64,000 nucleotides of DNA from Paramesorhizobium sp049065735 (GCF_049065735.1 NZ_JBAKHD010000002.1:1-64000); one strand, 5' to 3'; positions 32,852-41,999 are shown, numbered from the stretch's first letter. Notes: generated by a model not told the origin, from the sequence alone. Program-made: numbers and translations.

Positions 32852-34165
32852 TTAACCTGCAATCCGCCGCTTCACCGGACGAGTAGCGCGAGGACGCAGG
32901 GGTACGAAACCATAGGCCTCCTGAACGGCGCGGACCGCCACATCGGCGGATAGCTCGTCGCGGGCATGGACCAGCGCCAGCGGATCGCCCGCGTTCATTT
33001 CAGCGCCGATGGGTTGAAGAGCGGTGAGACCTACTGCGTGATCGACCGCATCCTCCGGTCTTGTGCGGCCGCCACCAAGCGCGACGACGGCAAGCCCGAG
33101 CGCACGGGTCTGCACCGAGCCGACAAAGCCTTTTTGCGGTGACGGGACTTCCCGGATGATCGGGGCAACGGGGAGATAGTGCGCGGCCCGCGAGACGAAA
33201 TCATTCGGCCCGCCAAGAAGCGCCACCATGCGCCCGAACACCTCCGCCGCCTTGCCGCTCGTAAGGGCCTCGCGCGCTTTCTCCATCGCTTCAAGCGGCG
33301 TTGCCGCCAGCCGGGCGGTGACGAGCATTTCGGCGGAGAGCGCCAGCGTCACTTCCAGAAGCCGCGCATCGCGCTTATCTCCGGTGAGAAAATCGACGGC
33401 GTTCTTCACCTCCACCGCATTGCCGGCGGCGAGCGCCAGCGGCTGGTCCATATCGGTCAGCAGCGCCGTGGTGGGAAGGCCCGCACCATTGGCGACCGCG
33501 ACCAGGCTTTCCGCAAGGGCGGTGGCGTTACGGCTTTTCTGCATGAAAGCGCCGTTGCCGGTCTTCACGTCGAGCACCAGGCCTTGCAGCCCGGCGGCGA
33601 GCTTCTTCGACAGGATCGAGGCGGTGATGAGCGGGATCGATTCCACCGTCGCCGTCACGTCGCGAATGGCGTAGAAGCGCTTGTCGGCGGGGGCGAGGTC
33701 GGCGGTCTGGCCGATAATGGCGCAGCCTGCCTCGCGCACCGTCTTCTCAAACAATGCCTTGTCCGGCTGGCTGATATAGCCCGGGATCGAATCCATCTTG
33801 TCGAGCGTGCCGCCGGTGTGGCCGAGGCCGCGTCCGGAAATCATCGGCACATAGGCGCCGCAGGCGGCGACGATGGGGGCGAGCATCAGCGAGACATTAT
33901 CGCCGACGCCGCCGGTCGAATGCTTGTCAACGACAGGGCCATCGAGCGAGAACCAGTCGAGCACATCGCCGGAATCGCGCATGGCGAGGGTCAGCGCCAC
34001 CGCCTCGTCACGGCTCATGCCGTTGAAGAAAACCGCCATGGCAAAGGCAGCGATCTGCCCTTCGCTGACAGCGCCGGAGGCGATGCTGCGGGCGAAGAAG
34101 GCGATTTCTTCGGGGGGAAGCGTCTTGCCGTCGCGCTTGGCGCGAATGATTTCCTGCGGCAGCAT
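32852..34165 (-). CDS. deoA: Thymidine phosphorylase
   Basis: The 437-residue enzyme cleaves thymidine with phosphate to thymine and deoxyribose 1-phosphate. The signature region with DKHSTGGVGDNVSLML and GRGLGHTGGTLDKM is intact, and the length is normal. It is the last gene of the nucleoside salvage operon, 3 bases after deoC. The deoxyribose 1-phosphate made here would enter DeoC after isomerisation; a deoB phosphopentomutase is not in the window. Confidence 0.96.
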   Translation of the reverse strand: MLPQEIIRAKRDGKTLPPEEIAFFARSIASGAVSEGQIAAFAMAVFFNGMSRDEAVALTLAMRDSGDVLDWFSLDGPVVDKHSTGGVGDNVSLMLAPIVAACGAYVPMISGRGLGHTGGTLDKMDSIPGYISQPDKALFEKTVREAGCAIIGQTADLAPADKRFYAIRDVTATVESIPLITASILSKKLAAGLQGLVLDVKTGNGAFMQKSRNATALAESLVAVANGAGLPTTALLTDMDQPLALAAGNAVEVKNAVDFLTGDKRDARLLEVTLALSAEMLVTARLAATPLEAMEKAREALTSGKAAEVFGRMVALLGGPNDFVSRAAHYLPVAPIIREVPSPQKGFVGSVQTRALGLAVVALGGGRTRPEDAVDHAVGLTALQPIGAEMNAGDPLALVHARDELSADVAVRAVQEAYGFVPLRPRATRPVKRRIAG

Positions 34166-34168
34166 GGG

Positions 34169-34936
34169 TCAATAGCCCGAGGTCGAGGCGGGGCCGCCGC
34201 TGCCGAGCTCGCCGAGCACATCGTCGAGCAGCTTGGATGCGCCGAAACGAAAGGTCTCCGGCTTCACCCAACCGTCGCCCATGATCTCGTCGGCGAAATC
34301 GAGATAGAGCGCGGCGTCTTCCAGCGTACGAATACCGCCTGCGGGCTTGACCCCGGCATCACGGCCGGAATCCCTGATCGCCTCCAGCATGATGCGCAGC
34401 GCGGTAGGCGTTGCATTCACCTCCGCCTTACCAGTCGAGGTCTTGATGAAATCCGCGCCCTCTTCCAGCGCCACTTCCGACGCGGTCTCGATCAGCGCTT
34501 CATCGGCGAGCTTGCCCGTCTCGAGGATGACTTTGAGCTTCACCTTGCGGCCGCAAAGCTTCTTGACCGACCGGATCATCTGCCGGGAGACAGCCGCGCC
34601 ATTGGCAGCAAAGTCGTGATAGGGCAGAACGAGGTCGATCTCATCCGCGCCGTCATTGACCGCCTGCTCCGTCTCCGCCAGCACCTCGTCGATGTCGGTG
34701 CCGCCATGGGGAAAATTGACGACGGTGGCGACCCTGACGCCGGTGCCGTGCAGCAGCGCCTTGCCCGTCTCGACAAAGCGCGGCCAGATGCAGATCGCCG
34801 CCGTGGGGCCATGCGGGGTGATCGCCCGGGCGCTCAGCTCCGCCACCGCCTGCGCGGTGGAGTTCTCGTCGAGATCGGTCAGGTCGATCAGGGGCAGGAC
34901 GCGAAGCGCCAAAGTTCTGCGGTCGGCTGCGTTCAT
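34169..34936 (-). CDS. deoC: Deoxyribose-phosphate aldolase
   Basis: The 255-residue class I aldolase splits deoxyribose 5-phosphate into glyceraldehyde 3-phosphate and acetaldehyde. The Schiff-base Lys is in FIKTSTGK and the second Lys in GVKPAGGIRT. Start MNAADRR at 34936 was preferred to a longer upstream frame that would run into the hairpin repeat. It sits between punA and deoA in the salvage operon. Confidence 0.95.
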   Translation of the reverse strand: MNAADRRTLALRVLPLIDLTDLDENSTAQAVAELSARAITPHGPTAAICIWPRFVETGKALLHGTGVRVATVVNFPHGGTDIDEVLAETEQAVNDGADEIDLVLPYHDFAANGAAVSRQMIRSVKKLCGRKVKLKVILETGKLADEALIETASEVALEEGADFIKTSTGKAEVNATPTALRIMLEAIRDSGRDAGVKPAGGIRTLEDAALYLDFADEIMGDGWVKPETFRFGASKLLDDVLGELGSGGPASTSGY

Positions 34937-34953
34937 GCTATGTCTCCCACTGG

Positions 34954-34994
34954 GCATGATACCGAAATTGCTTAGGGTTCGGATAAGATCATGC
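34954..34994. repeat. GCATGAT hairpin repeat, copy 2
   Basis: GCATGAT-A-CCGAA at the left end pairs with TTCGG and ATCATGC at the right end, forming an interrupted hairpin between punA and deoC. It resembles copy 1 at 12528-12571. Its right end overlaps the punA stop region. It could modulate expression within the operon. Confidence 0.7.
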
Positions 34995-35795
34995 GGCCAA
35001 AAAATGTTCCAGGATCGTTTGCAGGCGCTTGCCCCCGATGGGCGCCATGTCCTTTGTTTCCTGATGCGACAGTTCCGCGCCGGTCATGCCGGCACCGTAA
35101 TTGGTGATGACCGAGCAGGCGGCGACGCGCAGGCCGAGGAACCGCGCGAGAATCACCTCCGGCACGGTGGACATGCCGACCGCATCCGCGCCCAGCACCC
35201 GCGCCATGCGGATCTCAGCGGGCGTCTCGAAGGAGGGCCCGGAGAACCACATATAGACGCCCTTCGAAAGCGCCTCGCCCGCCTTCGCGGCGGCTGTCTC
35301 GAGGGCGTGTTTCAGCTCGGTATCATAGGCGGATGTCATGCCGACGAAACGCGCGTCGGACGGCTCGCCGATCAGCGGGTTCATGCCGGAGTAGTTGATG
35401 TGATCGTCGATCAGCATGACGCTGCCGGGGGCGAGGTCCTCGCGCACGGAACCGGCGGCATTGGTGAGGATCAGGCTTTCGATGCCGAGGCTTTTCAAGG
35501 TCTCCAGCGCAGGGCGCATGATGGCGGCATTGCCATGCTCGTAATAATGGGCGCGACCGGAGAGGATGATGACCGGCCTGCCGGACAACCGTCCCGCCAC
35601 CAGCTCGCCCGCATGGCCGGAAACACCGCTTGCCGGGAAACCGGGGAGATCAGCATAGGGAATACGCACAGCGTCTTCCACCGCGTCCACCAGAGGACCA
35701 AGTCCTGAGCCCAGCACGATGGCGAGCCTTGGCGCGAGTTTCGCTTCTGCAAGCCTCGCGGCGATGCAGCTGGCCGCTTCGTTCATCTGGCTCAT
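34989..35795 (-). CDS. punA: Purine-nucleoside phosphorylase (trimeric type)
   Basis: The 268-residue protein is a class I/II trimeric PNP, splitting guanosine or inosine with phosphate. Phosphate-binding IVLGSGLGPLVDAV, LTNAAGSVREDL and GMSTVPEVILARFLGLRVAACSVITNYGAGM (catalytic Asn near its end) are present. The start overlaps the cdd stop by 4 bases. The gene symbol punA is used for this family; xapA/deoD-like naming is also seen. Confidence 0.92.
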   Translation of the reverse strand: MSQMNEAASCIAARLAEAKLAPRLAIVLGSGLGPLVDAVEDAVRIPYADLPGFPASGVSGHAGELVAGRLSGRPVIILSGRAHYYEHGNAAIMRPALETLKSLGIESLILTNAAGSVREDLAPGSVMLIDDHINYSGMNPLIGEPSDARFVGMTSAYDTELKHALETAAAKAGEALSKGVYMWFSGPSFETPAEIRMARVLGADAVGMSTVPEVILARFLGLRVAACSVITNYGAGMTGAELSHQETKDMAPIGGKRLQTILEHFLAA

Positions 35796-36187
35796 CCCCC
35801 GATCACATCCGTCTTGAAACCGCGCGGCAGCAAATCCCCCAAGCGTACGGTTTCCACCACGCCGCTGTTATCGCACAGATGCAGCGGCGTGTCCGGCCCG
35901 GCGAATTCGGCCAAACGCTGGCGGCAGCCGCCGCAGGGCGAACATTTCTCCAGCTTCTCGGCGACGACGAGGATTTCGGATATCTCGCCGCCCCCTCCCA
36001 TGACGAAGTGCGAGAGCGCGGTCGTCTCCGCGCACCAGCCTTCCGGGAAGGAAATGACCTCGATATTGCAGCCGGAATAGATACGCCCGTCTTTCGTGCG
36101 CAATGCCGCGCCGACAGGAAATTTCGAATAGGGCGCATGGCATTTCTGCATTGCGCTGAAAGCGGCGTCGAATAGATCTGTTGACAT
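35792..36187 (-). CDS. cdd: Cytidine deaminase
   Basis: The 131-residue zinc enzyme deaminates cytidine and deoxycytidine. The proton-shuttle Glu and first zinc Cys are in GWCAETTALS and the second pair of Cys in KCSPCGGCRQ; the substrate motif YSKFPVGAAL is near the N-terminus. The ATG at 36187 is the real start; a much longer open frame upstream is only the shadow of the permease gene. It follows the permease by 2 bases and feeds uridine/deoxyuridine to salvage. Confidence 0.96.
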   Translation of the reverse strand: MSTDLFDAAFSAMQKCHAPYSKFPVGAALRTKDGRIYSGCNIEVISFPEGWCAETTALSHFVMGGGGEISEILVVAEKLEKCSPCGGCRQRLAEFAGPDTPLHLCDNSGVVETVRLGDLLPRGFKTDVIGG

Positions 36188-36189
36188 AA

Positions 36190-37161
36190 TTACCGTTCCT
36201 TGACGTAGGGCACACCACCAGCCCTGGGCGGGATGGCCTTGCCGATGAAGCCTGCCAGCAGCACGACGGTCAGCACATAGGGCAGCGCTTGCATGAACTG
36301 CGCGGGGACATGGCCGATGAGCGGCAGCGGGCTGCCCTGCATGCGGATCGCCAGCGCGTCGAGGAAGCCGAAGAGCAGGCAGGCGAACATGGCATTGACC
36401 GGCCGCCATTTGGCGAAAATCAACGCGGCGAGCGCGATATAGCCCTTGCCTGCCGTCATGTCCTTGACGAAGCCCGCGCCCTGCGCCTGCGCAAGATAAG
36501 AGCCCGCAAGACCGCAGAGGATGCCGCAGCAGATCACCGCGCGATAGCGCAGCCACGGCACTGAGATGCCCGCCGTATCGACCGCCGCCGGGTTCTCGCC
36601 CACCGCTCGCAGGCGAAGGCCGAAGCGCGTGCGGTAAAGCACCCACCAGGTGAAGGGCACCATGAGGAAGGCGAGATAGGTCAAAAGCGAATGGCCGGAG
36701 AGGAGCTCGGAATAGACATACCCGATAAAAGGCACGTCTTTCAGGGCTTCCGCGCCGGGCAATTGCAGCGCGCCGAAACGCGCCTCGCCCGGCAGCGCAG
36801 GCGTGCGCCCGCCCTGCTGGAACCATGCCTGGCCGAGGATGACCGTCGTTCCCGCCGCGATGAAATTGATGGCGACGCCTGAGACGATCTGGTTGCCGCG
36901 ATGGGTGATCGAGGCGAAGCCATGCACGAGGCCCAGCAGAACCGAGACGAGGACTGCCGCCAGCAATCCGGCATAGGCCGAGCCGGTGATATAGGCGACC
37001 GTTCCGGCGGCGAAGGCGCCCGCCAGCATCTTGCCTTCGAGGCCGATGTCGAAAATGCCCGCGCGCTCGGAATAAAGCCCGGCGAGGCAGGCGAAGAGCA
37101 GCGGCACCGTCAGGCGGACGGTGGAATCCAGGAGCTGGATGAGCGTGACGTAGGCGTCCAT
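36190..37161 (-). CDS. Nucleoside ABC transporter permease 2
   Basis: The 323-residue membrane protein has about eight hydrophobic helices and the BPD_transp_2 family motifs GIFDIGLEGKMLAGAFAAG and GLRLRAVGENPAAVDTAGIS. It pairs with the upstream permease like the YufP/YufQ (NupP/NupQ) couples of BMP-type nucleoside transporters. The start overlaps the stop of the preceding permease gene (TGATG). Confidence 0.92.
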   Translation of the reverse strand: MDAYVTLIQLLDSTVRLTVPLLFACLAGLYSERAGIFDIGLEGKMLAGAFAAGTVAYITGSAYAGLLAAVLVSVLLGLVHGFASITHRGNQIVSGVAINFIAAGTTVILGQAWFQQGGRTPALPGEARFGALQLPGAEALKDVPFIGYVYSELLSGHSLLTYLAFLMVPFTWWVLYRTRFGLRLRAVGENPAAVDTAGISVPWLRYRAVICCGILCGLAGSYLAQAQGAGFVKDMTAGKGYIALAALIFAKWRPVNAMFACLLFGFLDALAIRMQGSPLPLIGHVPAQFMQALPYVLTVVLLAGFIGKAIPPRAGGVPYVKER

Positions 37162-38303
37162 CAGTGGCTCTCCCCGGTGGTGATGGGCGCGGCGCGTAAA
37201 GCCGAGCCACCGATGCGTCCGAACAGGCGCTGGATGGCGGGGCGGAACATATGCTCAAGCGCGCCGGCGAAGAGGATCACGAGCCCCTGGATGATGACGA
37301 TCATGTCGCGCGAGATGTTGGGCATGTCGAAGGCGATTTCCGCGCCGCCCTGATAGAGCATGCCGAACAGGATGGCGGCGAGCACGATGCCGACCGGATG
37401 CGACCGGCCCATCAGCGCCACGGCGATGCCGACGAAGCCCGCGCCGGAGACGAAATCGAGCTGCATGCGATGCTGCGCGCCCATGACCGGGTTCAACGCC
37501 ATCATGCCCGCCAGCGCGCCCGATATCATCATGGTGATGATGATGATCTTCGCCTGGCCGATACCGGCATAATCGGCGGCGCGGGGGCTGAAGCCCATGG
37601 TGCGGATTTCATAGCCGAGCTTGGTCCGCCAGATCAGCACCCAGACGAGGAAGGCTGATGCCAGCGCTAGCAGGAAGGACACGTTGAACGGCGCAGAGCG
37701 CACCTGCAGGCCAAAGATCTGCAGCAGCCAGCCCAGTTGGGGTAATTGCCCGCCAGGGCCGAAGACGGCGGTTTCGGGCGCCTGGGAAGCCGCCGGTTTC
37801 AGCGCGCCGACCAGCAGATAGACCATGAGGCTGGCGGCGATGAAGTTGAACATGATTGTGGTGATGACGATATGCGAGCCGCGCCGCGCCTGCAGCCATG
37901 CCGGGATCAGCGCCCAGAGCGCGCCGGCCAGCGCCGCGCCCAGGATGGCGAGCGGAAAAGTCAGCCACCAGGGCAGCATATTGCCGAAGGCGAGGCAGAC
38001 GAGCGAAACGCCGAGGCCGCCAATATAGGCCTGCCCCTCGCCGCCAATATTGAACAGGCCGCAATGGAAAGCGACCGCGACGCAAAGGCCGGTGAAGATG
38101 AAATTGGTCGCGTAATAGAGCGTATAGCCGATGCCCTCGCCCGAGCCGAACGCGCCCTTGACCATGAGCGCCGCCGCCTGCAGGGGGTTCTCCCCGACGA
38201 GCAGCACGACCAGCCCGGCGACGAGAAAGGCGACGGTGAGGTTGATGAGCGGAATCAGCCCATAATCCGCCCAGGCGGGAAGTTTTGCGAAAGGTTGGCT
38301 CAT
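37161..38303 (-). CDS. Nucleoside ABC transporter permease 1
   Basis: The 380-residue permease has about nine hydrophobic segments with FHCGLFNIGGEGQAYIGGLG and GYEIRTMGFSPRAADYAGIG, the BPD_transp_2 hallmarks. Start at 38303 (MSQPFAKLP) overlaps the hydrolase-like gene stop by 4 bases. It forms the channel together with the second permease and the double ATPase gene. Confidence 0.92.
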   Translation of the reverse strand: MSQPFAKLPAWADYGLIPLINLTVAFLVAGLVVLLVGENPLQAAALMVKGAFGSGEGIGYTLYYATNFIFTGLCVAVAFHCGLFNIGGEGQAYIGGLGVSLVCLAFGNMLPWWLTFPLAILGAALAGALWALIPAWLQARRGSHIVITTIMFNFIAASLMVYLLVGALKPAASQAPETAVFGPGGQLPQLGWLLQIFGLQVRSAPFNVSFLLALASAFLVWVLIWRTKLGYEIRTMGFSPRAADYAGIGQAKIIIITMMISGALAGMMALNPVMGAQHRMQLDFVSGAGFVGIAVALMGRSHPVGIVLAAILFGMLYQGGAEIAFDMPNISRDMIVIIQGLVILFAGALEHMFRPAIQRLFGRIGGSALRAAPITTGESH

Positions 38304-38854
38304 GGCAACGCCTCGATGATGGCCTGCGCGGTGGAGATGCGGGCATATTCGCCATCCAAGATGGAGAGCGTCAGGGCGTGGACCTCTTCCGCCGTCCATG
38401 TCCGCCCGTTACGGTCCTTGCGGTCGATACTTGCCACCGCATCCTCGGCAACGGTGACTTCGAAGCCGAGATTGGCGGCCATGCGCACCGTGGCATCGAC
38501 GGAGTTTTCCAGCAGCACGCCCGCCACGACCAGGCGGCCGACCTGCAATTCATCGAGCACGTCCATCAGATCCGTGCCGATGAAAGCGTTGTTGGTGCGC
38601 TTGTCGACGACCGGCTCGCCCATTCGCGGCGCGACTTCCGCCTTGAATTCATTGCCATCGGTGCCGGGAAGGTAGGGCGACTGCGGATCGGTGGAATCAT
38701 GGCGGATATGGATCACCGGCAGGCGGCGCTCGCGCCAGGCGGCGAGCAGGCGCGCCATGGCGGCTTCGGCTTCGGGCTGGCCGCGCCGGCCCCATTTGGG
38801 ATCATCGATCGCCTTCTGCACGTCGATGATGATGAGTGCCTGTGTCTGCGTCAT
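38300..38854 (-). CDS. Isochorismatase-like hydrolase, catalytic Cys replaced by Ser
   Basis: The 184-residue protein has the isochorismatase-family fold: IIIDVQKA with Asp11, VVDKRTNNAF with Lys85 and the LVVAGVLLENSVDATVRMA segment. In cysteine hydrolases this segment normally carries the nucleophile as (T/E)xxCV; here residue 118 is Ser. Isochorismatases proper also lack the Cys, so activity is possible but of a different type. It lies inside the nucleoside transporter operon with 1- and 4-base overlaps, suggesting a role in base or nucleoside breakdown, which is inference. Confidence 0.85.
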   Translation of the reverse strand: MTQTQALIIIDVQKAIDDPKWGRRGQPEAEAAMARLLAAWRERRLPVIHIRHDSTDPQSPYLPGTDGNEFKAEVAPRMGEPVVDKRTNNAFIGTDLMDVLDELQVGRLVVAGVLLENSVDATVRMAANLGFEVTVAEDAVASIDRKDRNGRTWTAEEVHALTLSILDGEYARISTAQAIIEALP

Positions 38855-40386
38855 TACTCAGCCGCTTCCTTGTTTTCCACGCCCGCCATCAGCAGGCCGA
38901 TTTCGCCTTCGCTCGCCTGCCCGTCGCATTCGCCGACGACGCGCCCGGCGAACATCACCAGGATGCGGTCCGAGAGCGAACGGATCTCATCGAGCTCGAC
39001 GGAAACGAGCAGCACCGCCTTGCCCGCGTCGCGCATCTCGATGATGCGGCGGTGGATGAACTCAATGGCGCCGACATCGACGCCGCGCGTCGGCTGCGCG
39101 ACGATGAGCACGGATGGATCGCGCTCGATCTCACGCGCCAACACAATCTTCTGCTGATTGCCGCCGGAGAAATTGGCGGTCTTGAGCCGCGTGTCGGCGG
39201 GACGGATATCATATTGGCCGATCTTCGCCGCTGCATCCGCGCGGATGGCTTCGATGTTGAGAAACGGCCCTTTCAGATAGCGCGGGTCGTCGTGATAACC
39301 GAGAATGGCGTTCTCGCTTTCCTCGAAGGGAAGCACCAGCCCCATATGGTGGCGATCTTCGGGCACATGGGCGAGCCCGCGCCGCCGCAGTTCGGCGGGA
39401 TTGGCCTTGCCGGTGACATCGACCGGCTGGCCGTCGAGCAGGACCTTGCCTGAAATCGCGCGGCGGATGCCGGCAATCGCCTCGATCAGTTCCGACTGGC
39501 CATTGCCCGCGACACCGGCAATGCCGACGATCTCTCCGGCACGCACATTGAAGGAAACATTCTCGACGGCGATGCAATCCCTGTTGTCGCGCACGCTCAG
39601 ATTCTCGACCGCAAGCTTGACCGCACCGGGCTTTGCCTCCGCCTTGTTGACACGCAGGAGCACGCGTCGCCCGACCATCAGCTCCGCCAGTTCCTCGACG
39701 CTCGCCTGCGCCGTCGGCAGCGTGGCGACGATCTCGCCGCGCCGCATGACCGAGACATTGTCCGTGACGGCCTTGATCTCGCGCAGCTTGTGCGTGATGA
39801 GGACGATGGTCTTCCCCTGTTCCTTCAACTGCCTGAGAATGCGAAAGAGATGATCCGCCTCGGCAGGCGTGAGCACGCCGGTCGGCTCGTCGAGGATGAG
39901 AATATCCGCGCCGCGATAGAGCGCCTTCAGGATTTCCACGCGCTGCTGGAGGCCGAGCGGCAGATCCTCGATCAGCGCGTCGGGGTCAACCTCGAGGCCA
40001 TATTCCTGCTCCAGCCGCCGCAACTCCGCCCGCACCTTGGCAATACCCTTGGCCAGCAGCGGCGCACCCTCGACGCCGAGCATGACATTTTCCAGCACGG
40101 TGAAATTCTCCACCAGCATGAAATGCTGATGCACCATGCCGATGCCCGCCGCGATGGCCGCATTCGGATCGGTGATGGCAACCTTTTTACCATTGACGCG
40201 GATCTCGCCACGGTCGGCCTGGTAGAAGCCGTAGAGGATCGACATCAGCGTCGACTTACCCGCGCCATTCTCGCCGATGATGCCGTGAATGGTGCTCCGG
40301 TCGATGCGCAGATGAATATCGCGGTTGGCATGAACCAACCCGAAGCGCTTGTCGATGCCGTTGAGTTCGATTGCAGCTTCCGCCAT
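38854..40386 (-). CDS. Nucleoside ABC transporter ATPase (two ABC domains)
   Basis: The 510-residue ATPase has two tandem nucleotide-binding domains. The first has Walker A GENGAGKST, signature-like LPLGLQQRVEI and Walker B ILILDEPTGVLTP; the second has a degenerate Walker A (GVAGNGQSE), signature FSGGNQQKI and VLIVAQPTRGVD. This asymmetric layout is standard for sugar and BMP-type nucleoside importers. It is the first gene of the salvage operon running to deoA at 32852. Confidence 0.94.
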   Translation of the reverse strand: MAEAAIELNGIDKRFGLVHANRDIHLRIDRSTIHGIIGENGAGKSTLMSILYGFYQADRGEIRVNGKKVAITDPNAAIAAGIGMVHQHFMLVENFTVLENVMLGVEGAPLLAKGIAKVRAELRRLEQEYGLEVDPDALIEDLPLGLQQRVEILKALYRGADILILDEPTGVLTPAEADHLFRILRQLKEQGKTIVLITHKLREIKAVTDNVSVMRRGEIVATLPTAQASVEELAELMVGRRVLLRVNKAEAKPGAVKLAVENLSVRDNRDCIAVENVSFNVRAGEIVGIAGVAGNGQSELIEAIAGIRRAISGKVLLDGQPVDVTGKANPAELRRRGLAHVPEDRHHMGLVLPFEESENAILGYHDDPRYLKGPFLNIEAIRADAAAKIGQYDIRPADTRLKTANFSGGNQQKIVLAREIERDPSVLIVAQPTRGVDVGAIEFIHRRIIEMRDAGKAVLLVSVELDEIRSLSDRILVMFAGRVVGECDGQASEGEIGLLMAGVENKEAAE

Positions 40387-40534
40387 TTCCCCATCCGTGG
40401 GTCACATTTAAACAGGGCTGCATCATCCGAGGACACCGCCCATGTCAACATTAAAGACTCCTGAAATCCGCACAAGCGGTGGATTCACAGGCCCGCCTCT
40501 GGCAGAGTCGGTTCTTGACCATGCGACAGGAGCG

Positions 40535-40750
40535 ATGATGAACGGATCGGATGCGGAACGCCTGACGGAACTAGAAATCCGCGTGGCCGAACAGGACAAG
40601 ACCATCGAGGAGCTTTCGAGCGAGATCGCCGAGCAGTGGAAGACCATCGAGGCCATGCGCAAGAAGCTCGACGCGCTGACCGACCGGTTCCTCGTGCTGG
40701 AAGAACAGACCGCGCCGGATATTCCGGTGACGAAGCCGCCGCATTGGTGA
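40535..40750 (+). CDS. slyX: SlyX family protein
   Basis: The 71-residue protein is a short coiled coil with the SlyX pattern: RLTELEIRVAEQDKTIEELS, then WKTIEAMRKKLDALTDRF and the C-terminal PPHW. Function is unknown. AGGAG before ATG 40535 decides the start; the frame is open 93 bases further upstream. It lies between the transporter operon and its binding protein gene, on the opposite strand. Confidence 0.92.
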   Translation: MMNGSDAERLTELEIRVAEQDKTIEELSSEIAEQWKTIEAMRKKLDALTDRFLVLEEQTAPDIPVTKPPHW

Positions 40751-40790
40751 GGGCAGGCTCTCCCCGTCAATTCATGTGGTAGTAACGTCG

Positions 40791-40827
40791 CAAAAACAAA
40801 ACCGCCGGGCTCATCACCCGGCGGTTT
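40791..40827 (-). terminator. Terminator of the nucleoside-binding protein gene
   Basis: AAACCGCCGGG at 40799-40809 and CCCGGCGGTTT at 40817-40827 form an 11-bp stem with a 7-base loop. On the minus strand it is followed by TTTTGTTTTTG, a good U-tract, right after the binding protein stop. In the plus direction it may also stop slyX transcription. Confidence 0.88.
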
Positions 40828-40852
40828 CGCGTTCATCGTCCGAGCTGCCCCA

Positions 40853-41860
40853 TCAATACGGGCACTTGTTGTCGGTCATATAATCGTGGACCTTGATCTT
40901 TCCGGCGATGATGTCGGCCTTGGCGGCCTCCGCAGCCTGCTTCATTTCCGGGGTGATCAGCTTCTCATTGTCCTTGTCGACCGCGTAGTCGACGCCGTTT
41001 TCCTTGAGGCCCAGAACCTGAACGCCGCTGGTGAACTTGTTGTCGGCGACGTCCTTGAAAGCGTTGTAAACGGCGACGTCGACGCGCTTGACCATCGAGG
41101 TCAGCACATGGCCGGGATGCAGGCCGTTCTGGTTGGAGTCGACGCCGATGCCGAGCTTGCCCGCATCGGCGACCGCCTGGAGAACGCCGATACCCGTGCC
41201 GCCGGCGGCATGGTAGATGACATCCGCGCCCTGGTCCATCTGCGACTTGGCGATCTCGGCGCCCTTGGCCGGATCGTTCCAGGCGGCGGGCGTATCGCCG
41301 GTCATGTTCTGGATGACTTTCGCGTCCTTGTTGGTGGCCTTGACACCGCCGACATAACCGCAGGCGAATTTGCGGATCAGCGGCACATCCATCCCGCCGA
41401 CGAAGCCGACCGTGCCGGTCTTCGACGCCAGGGCGCCGAGGAGGCCGACGAGATAGGAGCCTTCTTCATCCTTGAAGACGACGGAGCGGACATTCGGCTT
41501 CTCAACGACGGCGTCGATGATGACGAATTTGGTGTCCGGGAATTCATCCGCCACCTTCTCGATGGCAGCAGTAGCGGAAAAACCGGCAATGACGACAGGT
41601 GAGTTTCCATCCTGCGCGAATTTGCGCAGGGCCTGCTCGCGCTGCGCCTCGTTCTGGATTTCGAATTCGCGATAGGCGATGCCCGTGTCGGCCTTGTATT
41701 TTTCGGCGCCGAGATAAGCCGCCTCATTGAAGGATTTGTCGAATTTTCCGCCGAGATCATAGATGACAGCCGGCTTTTCATCCGCCGCGAAGGCGCTTGC
41801 CGGCAGACCGGCGACGGACAGGACAGTCGCGGCCATCAGGCCCGTGATAAATTGTTTCAT
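40853..41860 (-). CDS. BMP-family nucleoside-binding lipoprotein/periplasmic protein
   Basis: The 335-residue protein has a cleavable signal peptide (MKQFITGLMAATVLSVAGLP ending ASAFA) without a clear lipobox, then the BMP/PnrA fold: VIYDLGGKFDKSFNEAAYLG, VGFVGGMDVPLIRKFACGYVGGVK and YHAAGGTGIGVLQAVADAGKLGIGVDSNQ. PnrA/BMP proteins bind purine or other nucleosides. It lies upstream of, and on the same strand as, the ABC operon and is separated by a terminator and slyX, so it is probably expressed to a higher level. Confidence 0.94.
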   Translation of the reverse strand: MKQFITGLMAATVLSVAGLPASAFAADEKPAVIYDLGGKFDKSFNEAAYLGAEKYKADTGIAYREFEIQNEAQREQALRKFAQDGNSPVVIAGFSATAAIEKVADEFPDTKFVIIDAVVEKPNVRSVVFKDEEGSYLVGLLGALASKTGTVGFVGGMDVPLIRKFACGYVGGVKATNKDAKVIQNMTGDTPAAWNDPAKGAEIAKSQMDQGADVIYHAAGGTGIGVLQAVADAGKLGIGVDSNQNGLHPGHVLTSMVKRVDVAVYNAFKDVADNKFTSGVQVLGLKENGVDYAVDKDNEKLITPEMKQAAEAAKADIIAGKIKVHDYMTDNKCPY

Positions 41861-41977
41861 TGTCTCAACCCTCTGGATCACTCTTCACACATAACCATTA
41901 TCTAGCGCGCAGAACCCACCCGCACACTTGGCCTTCTATCTGGCATGGTGTCGCAAAAATTTCACGCGGAATCTCGA

Positions 41978-41999
41978 CGCTGTGGAAAATCCCACAGCG
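41978..41999 (-). terminator. Possible stem-loop terminator after msrA
   Basis: CGCTGTGG at 41978-41985 and CCACAGCG at 41992-41999 make an exact 8-bp stem with a 6-base loop, 28 bases after the msrA stop. A run of T does not follow directly, so its role is uncertain. Confidence 0.4.

Noticed and set aside
33179..34975. 598-codon open frame antisense to deoA and deoC
   Set aside because: It spans two recognisable genes on the other strand and has no motif of its own.
35792..37258. 488-codon reading of cdd extended upstream
   Set aside because: Only the last 131 codons are cytidine deaminase; the rest is the permease gene read out of frame.
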